The notes under the pieces are model-generated. The model ran no database searches. It was not told the origin of the DNA and worked only from the letters and a program-made list of their open reading frames with translations. Of a DNA stretch of 41,502 nucleotides, positions 17,773-25,079 are shown in pieces. Positions within the stretch are counted from its first letter, which is position 1; each line of letters starts with the position of its first letter. The translations under genes and the position numbers were made by a program. Source of the DNA: an uncultured Eudoraea sp. (lineage in GTDB: Bacteria; Bacteroidota; Bacteroidia; Flavobacteriales; Flavobacteriaceae); the NCBI GenBank assembly GCA_947258405.1, contig CAMYIE010000022.1, forward strand, positions 1 through 41,502, in the 5' to 3' direction.

Positions 17773-19464
17773 ATGTGCAACAATCATTTACCTATAGATA
17801 TAGATAAAAACGGCCACGACGAAGAACACAAGTATTGGAGCAGGCGTTCTTTCCTGCAGGCATTGGGTATTGCCGGGTCGGGTACCATGATGCTGGGAAG
17901 TAATATGCTTTCTGCGTCGGCACCGTCCCCACTGACCGCGGCTATAGCCAATGCTGATACAGATTGTATTCTTATACTGATCAGGCTTTCGGGAGGTAAC
18001 GACGGACTGAGCACTGTTATCCCTATAGAACAGTACGATACTTATGCCGTTGCAAGGCCCAATATCTACATCCCTGAAAGTAAGATCTTAAAACTAACAG
18101 ACGATTTCGGTATCCCTACCTATATGAATGCGCTGGAACCCATGTGGGGCGAAGGCCAGTTTAAGGCTGTACACGGTGTTGGGTATGAGGGCCAGAGTCT
18201 TTCACACTTTACAGGTTCAGATATTTATGCCAATACCGATCTTACTACCACTCAAACCTCAGGTTTAGACACCGGTTGGATGGGACGTTATTTCGAAAAT
18301 CTCTATCCTGACTACCTGATTAATCCTCCGGGAGCACCGGCCGCGATACAAATCGGTCAGTTCGGAAACCTGGTCTTTCAGGGAGAAGAAACCAACTACG
18401 CTTTTGTAACCTCCAATATCGATCAACTGGAAGAGATCGCTGAAACCGGGCAGCAGTATAGCCTTGATGATACCTTATTTGACGGTTGTATGTATGGAGA
18501 TCAATTAAAGTTTTTACGTGGTGTCGCCAATATTACTTATGAGTACTCAGGACTGATCCATGAGGCCTATGAAAGAGGTCAGAACCAGGTGGAATACCAG
18601 GACAACGGATTTGCTCGTCAGTTGGCGCTTTTAGCCCGACTTATTAAAGGAAATCTGGGCACTAAGGTTTATATGATCTCTATGGGTGGATTTGACACCC
18701 ACGGAAATCAGCCTTTGGCCCACGAACGACTTATGTCGAATCTGTCTATTGCCGTACAGAATTTCTATGACGACCTTGCTTTTACGCAACAGGATGAAAA
18801 GGTATTGAGTATGACCTTTTCTGAGTTCGGTAGAAGGATTTATGAAAATGGTTCAAATGGTACCGACCACGGTAAGGCCGCACCCACTCTTTTCTTTGGT
18901 TCTGGTCTTAACGGAAGTGCGTTTGTAGGTGATCACCCATCGCTCGAAGCTCCGAACAGCCGTGGTAACCTTGAGTATACCATGGATTTCAGGGATCTAT
19001 ATGCCACCGTACTGGCCGAATGGCTATGTGTACCCATACCATTGGTGGAGCAACACTTGCTGAATCATCCCTATAACCCGATTAATCTCGGATTTAACTG
19101 TAGCGGTGTAGAATTTCCTCCTATCTCTATCGACAATGAACCTCCAACGCCTCCAATGCCTGAAGATCCTGTGGCAGAAGAGCCGACACCGGAATTGCTG
19201 GAAGCTATTGAACACAGGCCTTTCTATCCAACGGATGGTAATCCGCATATCTATCTGGAGATGCCGTTTACCGGCCATGTGGATATACAGCTCTACAATA
19301 TTCTTGGACAGAATATCGGAACCGTATACAATGAGATCATGGTAGAGGGATCTACCGAGATCAACATACGCGAAAGAATGAACAAACATATTTCTACCGG
19401 AAAATACATCTACAGGATTCAGGTATCCGATAGGAAAATGTCTAAATCGATCATGGTAGCCTAA
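17773..19464 (+). CDS. DUF1501 protein with Tat signal and type IX secretion C-terminal domain
   Basis: A 563-residue exported protein. A twin-arginine signal (SRRSFLQALG, residues 23-32, then a hydrophobic stretch ending near SASA) opens it. The DUF1501 body, related to sulfatase/phosphatase-fold proteins, has IRLSGGNDGLSTVIP, SHFTGSDIY, MGGFDTHGNQ and TFSEFGRR. A proline- and glutamate-rich linker follows (PPTPPMPEDPVAEEPTPE). The last 80 residues are a type A secretion/sorting domain, with VDIQLYNILGQNI and STGKYIYRIQVSDRKMSKSI. I chose the ATG at 17773, 11 bases after the DUF1800 stop; the longer frame runs back through that gene. A rho-independent terminator follows. Confidence 0.88.
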   Translation: MCNNHLPIDIDKNGHDEEHKYWSRRSFLQALGIAGSGTMMLGSNMLSASAPSPLTAAIANADTDCILILIRLSGGNDGLSTVIPIEQYDTYAVARPNIYIPESKILKLTDDFGIPTYMNALEPMWGEGQFKAVHGVGYEGQSLSHFTGSDIYANTDLTTTQTSGLDTGWMGRYFENLYPDYLINPPGAPAAIQIGQFGNLVFQGEETNYAFVTSNIDQLEEIAETGQQYSLDDTLFDGCMYGDQLKFLRGVANITYEYSGLIHEAYERGQNQVEYQDNGFARQLALLARLIKGNLGTKVYMISMGGFDTHGNQPLAHERLMSNLSIAVQNFYDDLAFTQQDEKVLSMTFSEFGRRIYENGSNGTDHGKAAPTLFFGSGLNGSAFVGDHPSLEAPNSRGNLEYTMDFRDLYATVLAEWLCVPIPLVEQHLLNHPYNPINLGFNCSGVEFPPISIDNEPPTPPMPEDPVAEEPTPELLEAIEHRPFYPTDGNPHIYLEMPFTGHVDIQLYNILGQNIGTVYNEIMVEGSTEINIRERMNKHISTGKYIYRIQVSDRKMSKSIMVA

Positions 19465-19487
19465 GGTTACCCCTACTTTGCAATTTC

Positions 19488-19548
19488 ACCCCCAATCTAC
19501 CGGGTACCTGCTTATATAGACTGTCCGGATTTTGGGGGTTTTTCTTTT
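19488..19548 (+). terminator. Rho-independent terminator after the DUF1800/DUF1501 pair
   Basis: ACCCCCAA (19488-19495) pairs with TTGGGGGT (19532-19539), extended by CCGG on both sides of an internal loop, followed by a T-rich tail. It ends the DUF1800/DUF1501 transcript and separates it from metG. Confidence 0.7.
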
Positions 19549-19579
19549 GCCGACATGGAGTCGAGAGGACAAAAAATCC

Positions 19580-19587
19580 TATTTTTG
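19580..19587 (+). promoter_or_regulatory. Predicted -7 element of metG
   Basis: TATTTTTG is an exact TAnnTTTG match 19 bases before the metG ATG. No TTTG is found at the -33 position. Because it lies inside the longest metG frame, it supports the shorter start. Confidence 0.5.
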
Positions 19588-19606
19588 TGCCTTAAATCGC
19601 CTATTC

Positions 19607-21703
19607 ATGTCGGAGCCTCTGCGCTATACCATCACTGCTGCCCTACCCTATACCAATGGTCCCATCCATATCGGGCATCTGGCGGGCGTTTATGTCCCTG
19701 CTGATATCTATGCACGTTACCAGCGCCTTAAGGGAAAGGATGTTGCCTTTGTATGTGGTAGCGACGAACACGGGGTAGCCATCCCAATGAAGGCCAAAAA
19801 AGAAGGGGTTTCGGCCAAATCACTGATCGACAAATACCATGGGATCATCAAGGAATCCTTCGAGGAATTCGGGATCACTTTTAATAATTACTCACGCACC
19901 TCAGCAAAGGTGCACCACGAGACGGCCGGTGATTTTTTTGTACGGCTTTATGAGCAGGGCGACTTTTTAGAAGAAACCACCGCCCAACTCTACGACGAAG
20001 AAGCACAACAGTTTCTCGCCGATCGATTTGTGACAGGCACCTGCCCTAATTGCGGTTATGAGGAAGCTTATGGAGATCAGTGTGAAAACTGTGGAACATC
20101 GCTCAATGCCACAGATCTCATCAACCCTAAATCGACATTAAGCGGAGCCAGGCCTGCACTGAGAGAAACCAAACACTGGTTTTTACCCCTGGATCAATAT
20201 GAAGAATTCCTCAGTGAATGGATTTTAAAGGGACATAAGTCCGACTGGAAACCTAATGTATACGGGCAATGTAAGTCCTGGATAGAAGCCGGCCTGAAAC
20301 CCAGGGCGGTAACACGAGACCTGGACTGGGGAATTCCGGTACCGGTTGAAGGAGCAGAGGGAAAAGTCCTGTATGTATGGTTCGATGCGCCGATCGGATA
20401 CATTTCCTCAACCAAGGAATGGGCAGAACGGGAAAATAAGGACTGGGAGCCCTATTGGAAAGATAAGGGTAGCAAACTTCTCCATTTTATCGGCAAAGAC
20501 AATATCGTATTTCATTGTATAATATTCCCCTCGATGCTTAAAGCGCACGGGGAGTATATATTGCCCGAGAACGTCCCTGCCAATGAGTTCCTCAATCTCG
20601 AAGGCAATAAACTTTCCACATCAAAGAACTGGGCGGTTTGGCTTCATGAATACCTGGAAGAATTTCCCAACATGCAGGATGTACTCCGGTACGTCCTTAC
20701 CGCAAACGCACCCGAATCTAAAGACAACGATTTCACCTGGAAAGACTTCCAGGCCAGGAACAACAACGAGCTGGTGGCTATCTTTGGCAACTTTATCAAC
20801 AGAGTTGTAGTCCTTACCCACAAATATTTCGATGGAATAGTCCCGGAGCCTGAAGATTTTAAGACAATAGATAAGGAAACCCTAAAACAATTATCTGAGT
20901 TTCCAATCACAATAGCCGATCGGCTTGAGCGCTATCGGTTCAGGGAGGCCAGTCAGGAATTGATGAATCTCGCCAGACTGGGGAACAAATACCTTGCGGA
21001 ACAAGAGCCCTGGAAGGTGATAAAAGAAGACGAAAGCCGAGTAAGGACTATTCTCTATGTCGCCCTTCAGATTGCCTCTGGTCTTGCAATTTGCAGTGAT
21101 CCCTGCCTTCCGTTTACGGCAAAAAAACTGCGGAATATGCTCGGTTTGAACACTCAGCCTTCCACCCCCAAGACCGAAGTCTCAACGGGTCGGGTATTGC
21201 ATTGGGATGACATTGAAAATCCGGAAGAGCTTATCCCTGCAGGTCAGCAGCTGGCAAAAGCCGAATTGCTTTTTAGAAAAATTGAGGATAAAGAGGTCCA
21301 GGCGCAGCTCGATAAGCTGGAAGCGACCAGGAGGCTCAACGAAACAGAAAAGAAAAATATTATGCCACAAAAAGAAACCATCAGTTTTGAAGATTTTGGT
21401 AAGATCGATATGAGGGTCGGTACCATTCTGGAAGCCGAAAAAATGCCGAAAACCAAAAAGTTGATGGTACTGAAAGTAGAAACCGGACTAGACCAGCGCA
21501 CCATTGTATCGGGTATTGCCGAAAGTTTTACCCCTGAAGAGATCATAGGACGTAAGGTCACAGTTTTGGTGAATTTAGCGGCGCGTCCGTTGCGTGGGGT
21601 AGATAGCGAAGGTATGATCCTGATGACAGAGAATAAAGAGGGCAAACTCGTTTTTCTGAATCCGGATGAAGAAGATATCGAGAATGGGGAAACCATAAGT
21701 TGA
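19607..21703 (+). CDS. metG: Methionyl-tRNA synthetase
   Basis: Charges tRNA-Met. The 698-residue protein has the class I HIGH box as HIGHL (residues 21-25). A zinc knuckle follows with two CxxC pairs (CPNC and CENC), and the KMSKS loop appears as KLSTSKNW. The C-terminal 110 residues are a tRNA-binding OB domain of the EMAPII/Trbp111 type ([38 protein letters not shown]). I chose the ATG at 19607; the upstream frame contains the promoter and the end of the terminator. A histone-deacetylase-like gene starts four bases after its stop. Confidence 0.96.
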   Translation: MSEPLRYTITAALPYTNGPIHIGHLAGVYVPADIYARYQRLKGKDVAFVCGSDEHGVAIPMKAKKEGVSAKSLIDKYHGIIKESFEEFGITFNNYSRTSAKVHHETAGDFFVRLYEQGDFLEETTAQLYDEEAQQFLADRFVTGTCPNCGYEEAYGDQCENCGTSLNATDLINPKSTLSGARPALRETKHWFLPLDQYEEFLSEWILKGHKSDWKPNVYGQCKSWIEAGLKPRAVTRDLDWGIPVPVEGAEGKVLYVWFDAPIGYISSTKEWAERENKDWEPYWKDKGSKLLHFIGKDNIVFHCIIFPSMLKAHGEYILPENVPANEFLNLEGNKLSTSKNWAVWLHEYLEEFPNMQDVLRYVLTANAPESKDNDFTWKDFQARNNNELVAIFGNFINRVVVLTHKYFDGIVPEPEDFKTIDKETLKQLSEFPITIADRLERYRFREASQELMNLARLGNKYLAEQEPWKVIKEDESRVRTILYVALQIASGLAICSDPCLPFTAKKLRNMLGLNTQPSTPKTEVSTGRVLHWDDIENPEELIPAGQQLAKAELLFRKIEDKEVQAQLDKLEATRRLNETEKKNIMPQKETISFEDFGKIDMRVGTILEAEKMPKTKKLMVLKVETGLDQRTIVSGIAESFTPEEIIGRKVTVLVNLAARPLRGVDSEGMILMTENKEGKLVFLNPDEEDIENGETIS

Positions 21704-21707
21704 TACT

Positions 21708-22610
21708 TTGCTCAAAATTGCTTATCACCCCATATACAAACATCCTCTACCTGAAGGCCATAAATTTCCAATGGCTAAGTACGAGCTGCTACCGCGAAAA
21801 CTCATCGATGAGGGAACTTGCAATAGGGCAAACTTTTTTGAACCGGGGGTAGTGGCTGAAAAGCACATTCTCGCCGTTCATGACAAAAAGTACTACGAAG
21901 ACCTGCTTGCGATGCGTATCGAAGGAATCGCTGCGCGGAGAATTGGCTTCCCATTAAGTGATGAGCTTATTCTCAGGGAAAAGATCATTGCCGATGGAAC
22001 GGTTAAGGCGTGCGAATTCGCACTCAGACATGGTGTGGCCATGAATATTGCAGGAGGTACACACCATGCCTATAGTAACCGGGCAGAAGCTTTCTGTTTA
22101 CTCAACGACCAGGCCATCGCAGCCCGCTACTTACTGAAAAAGGGAAAGGCAAAGCAAATCCTCATCATCGATCTCGATGTTCATCAGGGAAATGGTACGG
22201 CCGAAATATTTTCAGACGATAGTCGGGTTTTCACATTCTCAATGCATGGTGCAGGAAACTATCCTTTTCAAAAGGAGAAATCAGACCTTGATATCGCTCT
22301 TAAAAAAGGGACTTCAGATCATGAATATCTCAGCCTTCTCGAGGAACAGTTAGAAGTACTGATCAACGGATTGGAACCAGATTTTATTTTCTATCTCTGT
22401 GGGGTAGACATCATAGAAACCGATAAGTTAGGAACTCTTGCCGTTAGTAAGGAGGGATGCAGGCTAAGGGACGAAATGGTATTGACTAGCTGCCACAGGC
22501 ACGAGATTCCGGTTCAATGCAGCATGGGAGGAGGTTATTCAAAGGATATTGAGATCATCGTAGACGCCCATGCAAATACTTTCAGGCTGGCAAAGCAAAT
22601 CTGGTGCTGA
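21708..22610 (+). CDS. Histone deacetylase family (AcuC/HDAC-like) hydrolase
   Basis: A zinc-dependent amidohydrolase of the arginase/deacetylase fold, 300 residues. Zinc and active-site segments are visible: GGTHHAYSN, IDLDVHQGNGTAEIF, SMHGAGNYPF, CGVDIIETDKLG and SMGGGYSKD. Family members remove acetyl groups from lysine, polyamines or small molecules; the substrate here is unknown. Translation starts at TTG (21708), giving MLKIAYHPIYKHPLPEGH, the usual N-terminus; no ATG is available. The four-base gap after metG indicates one transcript. Confidence 0.88.
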   Translation: MLKIAYHPIYKHPLPEGHKFPMAKYELLPRKLIDEGTCNRANFFEPGVVAEKHILAVHDKKYYEDLLAMRIEGIAARRIGFPLSDELILREKIIADGTVKACEFALRHGVAMNIAGGTHHAYSNRAEAFCLLNDQAIAARYLLKKGKAKQILIIDLDVHQGNGTAEIFSDDSRVFTFSMHGAGNYPFQKEKSDLDIALKKGTSDHEYLSLLEEQLEVLINGLEPDFIFYLCGVDIIETDKLGTLAVSKEGCRLRDEMVLTSCHRHEIPVQCSMGGGYSKDIEIIVDAHANTFRLAKQIWC

Positions 22611-22660
22611 ACAACATAGTTGCAAAATTTTAGGGTATTGGCAGGCGCTAATTTTAAACA

Positions 22661-22691
22661 TTTGCCCACTTAAAAGGAGTTAAAGAATTTG
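22661..22691 (+). promoter_or_regulatory. Predicted promoter of ferritin
   Basis: TTTG at 22661-22664, 19 bases, then AGAATTTG at 22684-22691. The -33 box, spacing and TTTG half of the -7 box fit; the TA of the -7 box is replaced by AG. Transcription would start about 20 bases before the ATG. Confidence 0.4.
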
Positions 22692-22716
22692 TACCTTTAG
22701 GCCTAAATTATCGAAT

Positions 22717-23235
22717 ATGTTAACAGCAAAAATGGAAAAGGCGTTAAACGACCAGATCAGGGTGGAAGCTGAGTCTTCACAGGTATATCTCTCGATGGCC
22801 TCATGGGCAGAGGTAAAAGGTCTGGAAGGGATATCGCTGTTTATGTATAAGCACTCCGATGAAGAGCGGATGCATATGCTAAAATTGATCAAATATGTAA
22901 ACGAGCGGGGCGGGCATGCTCATATTTCCGATCTCAAAGAACCCGAAACAGATTTCGGATCGTTTCAGGAAATGTTTAAGGATCTTTATGATCACGAGAT
23001 ATTTGTCTCTCAAAGCATCAATGAACTGGTGCATGTTTCGCTAGAGGAAAAGGATTATGCCACTCATAATTTTCTCCAGTGGTATGTAGCCGAGCAGATC
23101 GAGGAAGAAGCATTGGCACGGACTATATTAGATAAGATCAGCCTTATTGGAAACGATAAAGGTGGTTTATATCTCTTCGACCGCGATGTTCAGCAAATTA
23201 CCGTGGAAAGCGCTGCCGCTGGTACGGCAGAGTAA
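22717..23235 (+). CDS. ftnA: Non-heme ferritin
   Basis: Stores iron as ferric mineral inside a 24-subunit shell. The 172-residue protein has the ferroxidase-site glutamates and histidine in order: RVEAESSQVYLSMASWAE, KHSDEERMHMLKL and WYVAEQIEEEALARTIL. These match bacterial FtnA and exclude bacterioferritin, because no haem methionine pattern is seen. It starts with ATG at 22717. The next gene, 60 bases downstream, encodes a Cys-rich basic miniprotein with its own -7 element. Confidence 0.94.
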   Translation: MLTAKMEKALNDQIRVEAESSQVYLSMASWAEVKGLEGISLFMYKHSDEERMHMLKLIKYVNERGGHAHISDLKEPETDFGSFQEMFKDLYDHEIFVSQSINELVHVSLEEKDYATHNFLQWYVAEQIEEEALARTILDKISLIGNDKGGLYLFDRDVQQITVESAAAGTAE

Positions 23236-23266
23236 AATAAATTTATTTAGATTAAATATAAATAAT

Positions 23267-23274
23267 TATATTTG
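23267..23274 (+). promoter_or_regulatory. Predicted -7 element of the Cys-rich miniprotein gene
   Basis: TATATTTG, an exact TAnnTTTG match, 21 bases before the ATG at 23296, in a very AT-rich stretch. The -33 box is weak. The match also shows that a start at the in-frame TTG within the element (23272) is wrong. Confidence 0.5.
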
Positions 23275-23295
23275 TTGGTGACATCAAGTCGCCAA

Positions 23296-23487
23296 ATGGG
23301 AAAGAAAAAGAAAGCACGGGTAAAAATTAAGAAATGGCGTAAAGCCATTCTGAAGTCTCAGCAAAAAGTAGTCGATTTAACCCCTCCGAAGGTTTGTAAG
23401 ACCAAGTGTTGTAAAAAATACAGGAAGACTGAGAACAAGCGATGCAAACGTTGCCCCTGCTACGATCTTTTAAAGAAAGTTGCTTAG
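23296..23487 (+). CDS. Small basic Cys-rich protein, putative metal binding
   Basis: A 63-residue protein that I do not assign to a named family. The first 24 residues are strongly basic (GKKKKARVKIKKWRKAI). The C-terminal half has six cysteines at 34, 38, 39, 50, 53 and 55, giving C-x3-CC-x10-C-x2-C-x-C, which looks like a metal site (zinc, iron or copper). It has no signal peptide. It sits between ferritin and a strong bidirectional terminator with its own promoter element, so it is a compact, properly bounded gene. A nucleic-acid-binding role is the main alternative, given the lysine-rich start. Confidence 0.75.
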   Translation: MGKKKKARVKIKKWRKAILKSQQKVVDLTPPKVCKTKCCKKYRKTENKRCKRCPCYDLLKKVA

Positions 23488-23517
23488 TAGGCCTGTTCAA
23501 GAAGTTAGTTTAAGTTT

Positions 23518-23553
23518 AAAAAAATCCCTGTGATCTATTCACAGGGATTTTTT
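23518..23553. terminator. Bidirectional rho-independent terminator
   Basis: A perfect 15-pair stem: six A and TCCCTGTGA (23519-23533), loop TCTAT, TCACAGGGA and six T (23539-23553). The A-run before and T-run after make it work on both strands, ending the Cys-rich gene from the left and ssb from the right. Confidence 0.9.
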
Positions 23554-23562
23554 ATTCGCCGC

Positions 23563-23895
23563 CTATTTACCTAACATGAGTAATTCATTACAGCGTACTT
23601 CGCTTACATAGCGTTTTTCGCCTTCCTTATTTTCATAGGATCTGTGGACCAGTTTTCCTTCTACCGCCACCTCTTTGCCTTTGGTGAGATAGCTTTCGAT
23701 GATTTCGGCGGTTTTACCAAAGGCTACCACGTTGTGCCATTGGGTTTCGGTTATTTTCTCCCCTTTAGCATTTCGATAAGTCTCATTCGTGGCCACAGAA
23801 AAACGGGCTAGTTTAGAGCCATTATCAAGGTTCACAATCTCGGGGTCCTGCCCCAAATTTCCAATCAACTGTACTTTGTTTCTAAGTGCGTTCAT
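23563..23895 (-). CDS. ssb: Single-stranded DNA-binding protein, short form
   Basis: Binds single-stranded DNA through one OB fold of 110 residues: MNALRNKVQLIGNLGQDPE, ARFSVATNETYR, TQWHNVVAFGKTAEI and YLTKGKEVAVEGKL. The protein ends in RCNELLMLGK directly after the fold. It lacks the glycine-rich linker and the acidic DDDIPF-type tip by which the main bacterial SSB recruits partners. It is therefore probably a secondary SSB, with a full-length one elsewhere. I chose the ATG at 23895; the 53 upstream in-frame codons cover promoter and repeat sequence. Confidence 0.9.
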   Translation of the reverse strand: MNALRNKVQLIGNLGQDPEIVNLDNGSKLARFSVATNETYRNAKGEKITETQWHNVVAFGKTAEIIESYLTKGKEVAVEGKLVHRSYENKEGEKRYVSEVRCNELLMLGK

Positions 23896-23952
23896 CTTAC
23901 TAAATTTTACGGTTAAACAGTTAATACTATCGGTTACTACAACACGACAGGG

Positions 23953-23960
23953 CAAACATA
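23953..23960 (-). promoter_or_regulatory. Predicted -7 element of ssb
   Basis: Minus strand reads TATGTTTG, an exact match to TAnnTTTG, giving a leader of about 50 bases before the ssb ATG. The -33 box is not recognisable. It lies just left of the phased TTT tracts. Confidence 0.45.
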
Positions 23961-23980
23961 CTACCGCAAATTCATTAGAT

Positions 23981-24037
23981 TCGGTTTGGAATTGTTTATT
24001 TTCGTTTGTAATCATTTGTAGTCGTTTGCAAATATTT
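23981..24037. repeat. Six TTT tracts in exact 10-base phase
   Basis: TTT occurs at 23985, 23995, 24005, 24015, 24025 and 24035. Four of the six units read TTTG, and three neighbours are near-identical decamers (TCGTTTGTA, TCATTTGTA, TCGTTTGCA). Helically phased T tracts bend DNA, and the repeats would present the same face to a protein. They fill the space between the ssb and zinc-ribbon promoters, and the fourth tract doubles as the -33 box of the rightward promoter. Confidence 0.7.
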
Positions 24038-24046
24038 ATATATTTG
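24015..24046 (+). promoter_or_regulatory. Promoter of the zinc-ribbon gene
   Basis: TTTG at 24015-24018, 20 bases, then TATATTTG at 24039-24046. Both boxes are exact. The transcript would start near 24053, about 19 bases before the TTG start at 24072. Confidence 0.65.
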
Positions 24047-24071
24047 ATTAACATATACTTATAAAATTACT

Positions 24072-24428
24072 TTGGAAACAAAACGTACTTGTCTGGAGTG
24101 TGATACCACCATCAGAGGACGAATAGACAAGAAATTCTGTTCGGACTATTGCCGTAATGCCTATAACAACAAACTCAATAAGGATAGTAAAAACCTGGTG
24201 AGGAATATCAACAACCGGCTACGAAAGAATTATCGGATACTCGATAGCTTTCCTTTAAAAGATGGGAAGACCCGCACTACTAAAACCCGTTTGCTGGATA
24301 AAGGATTCGATTTTGAATATATCACCAATCTCTACACCACGAAAAAGGGCACCACATATTATTTCATATACGATCTTGGTTATCTTCCATTGGATAACGA
24401 TTTCTATATGATCGTAAAGAGGGAATAA
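24072..24428 (+). CDS. Small zinc-ribbon hypothetical protein
   Basis: A 118-residue protein with an N-terminal zinc-knuckle pattern: C7, C10, C23 and C27 in CLEC and KKFCSDYC. The helical stretch NAYNNKLNKDSKNLVRNINN follows, and then a beta-rich tail with TTYYFIYDLGYLPL. The cysteine motif resembles zinc ribbons found fused to DNA-binding proteins, so nucleic acid binding is plausible, but no function is known to me. The only available start is TTG at 24072. It is divergent from ssb and has a good promoter. Confidence 0.75.
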   Translation: METKRTCLECDTTIRGRIDKKFCSDYCRNAYNNKLNKDSKNLVRNINNRLRKNYRILDSFPLKDGKTRTTKTRLLDKGFDFEYITNLYTTKKGTTYYFIYDLGYLPLDNDFYMIVKRE

Positions 24429-24489
24429 TTCTATGGACTATACCATCCAGATGAAATATGAAGTTTAGTGAACCAAAGCCTTGCCAGTA

Positions 24490-24960
24490 TTATTTCCAGT
24501 TATGGCCGCTTAGCTTTAAGGCGGCAATAACGATGTCTTTTCTACTGATCTGACCTACTACCAGGTCGTCTTTTAATACCGGGAGTCGTCTTCGGTTATT
24601 CTTGTGGAATACTCCGGCCGCATCAAAAATACTCATATCGTGCGGGATGGTCTCCACATTTTTGGTCATGAATCGCTCTACGCTGGCATCGAGGATTGGC
24701 TGATTAAAGTAGCGGCTTTCAGAGATCTGTTTCATACAATCGGCTTCGGAAATGATGCCTACCAAAAAACCATTTTCGTCCAAAACCGGTCCGCCTGAGA
24801 TCTTATATTTGGCAAAAGACTCCATAACCTGAAGTATGGACTCTTCAGGATTGAAGGTCACCAGTTTTCTGCTCATATAGTCCTCCACGAGGATAGAATC
24901 ATTATTCTCTTTACCGGAATCTGCCTTGGCTCTTCGACCCTGAAAACTCTTGATTCCCAT
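24490..24960 (-). CDS. CBS-domain pair protein
   Basis: A 156-residue cytoplasmic protein made of two CBS domains, which usually bind adenine nucleotides and sense energy state. The first runs from EDYMSRKLVTFNPEESIL to GGPVLDENGFLVGIISEADC, the second from FMTKNVETIPHDMSIFD to RRRLPVLKDDLVVGQISRKDI. There is no fused catalytic domain. The N-terminal 25 residues are polar and disordered-looking. It converges with the zinc-ribbon gene and diverges from the M28 peptidase gene. Confidence 0.9.
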   Translation of the reverse strand: MGIKSFQGRRAKADSGKENNDSILVEDYMSRKLVTFNPEESILQVMESFAKYKISGGPVLDENGFLVGIISEADCMKQISESRYFNQPILDASVERFMTKNVETIPHDMSIFDAAGVFHKNNRRRLPVLKDDLVVGQISRKDIVIAALKLSGHNWK

Positions 24961-25079
24961 ACTTGATTGGTTTTTTGGTTAATCTTAAATATAGTCAAAT
25001 TCCAAATACCATTAGAAAAAAGACGACAAAATACATGGATTCAATGTTCTCAATTCCATATAATTGATAAATTCACACT

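Noticed and set aside
23896-24054. 53-codon N-terminal extension of ssb
   Set aside because: It covers the ssb -7 element and the phased TTT repeats; the SSB family start MNALRNKV is an ATG at 23895.
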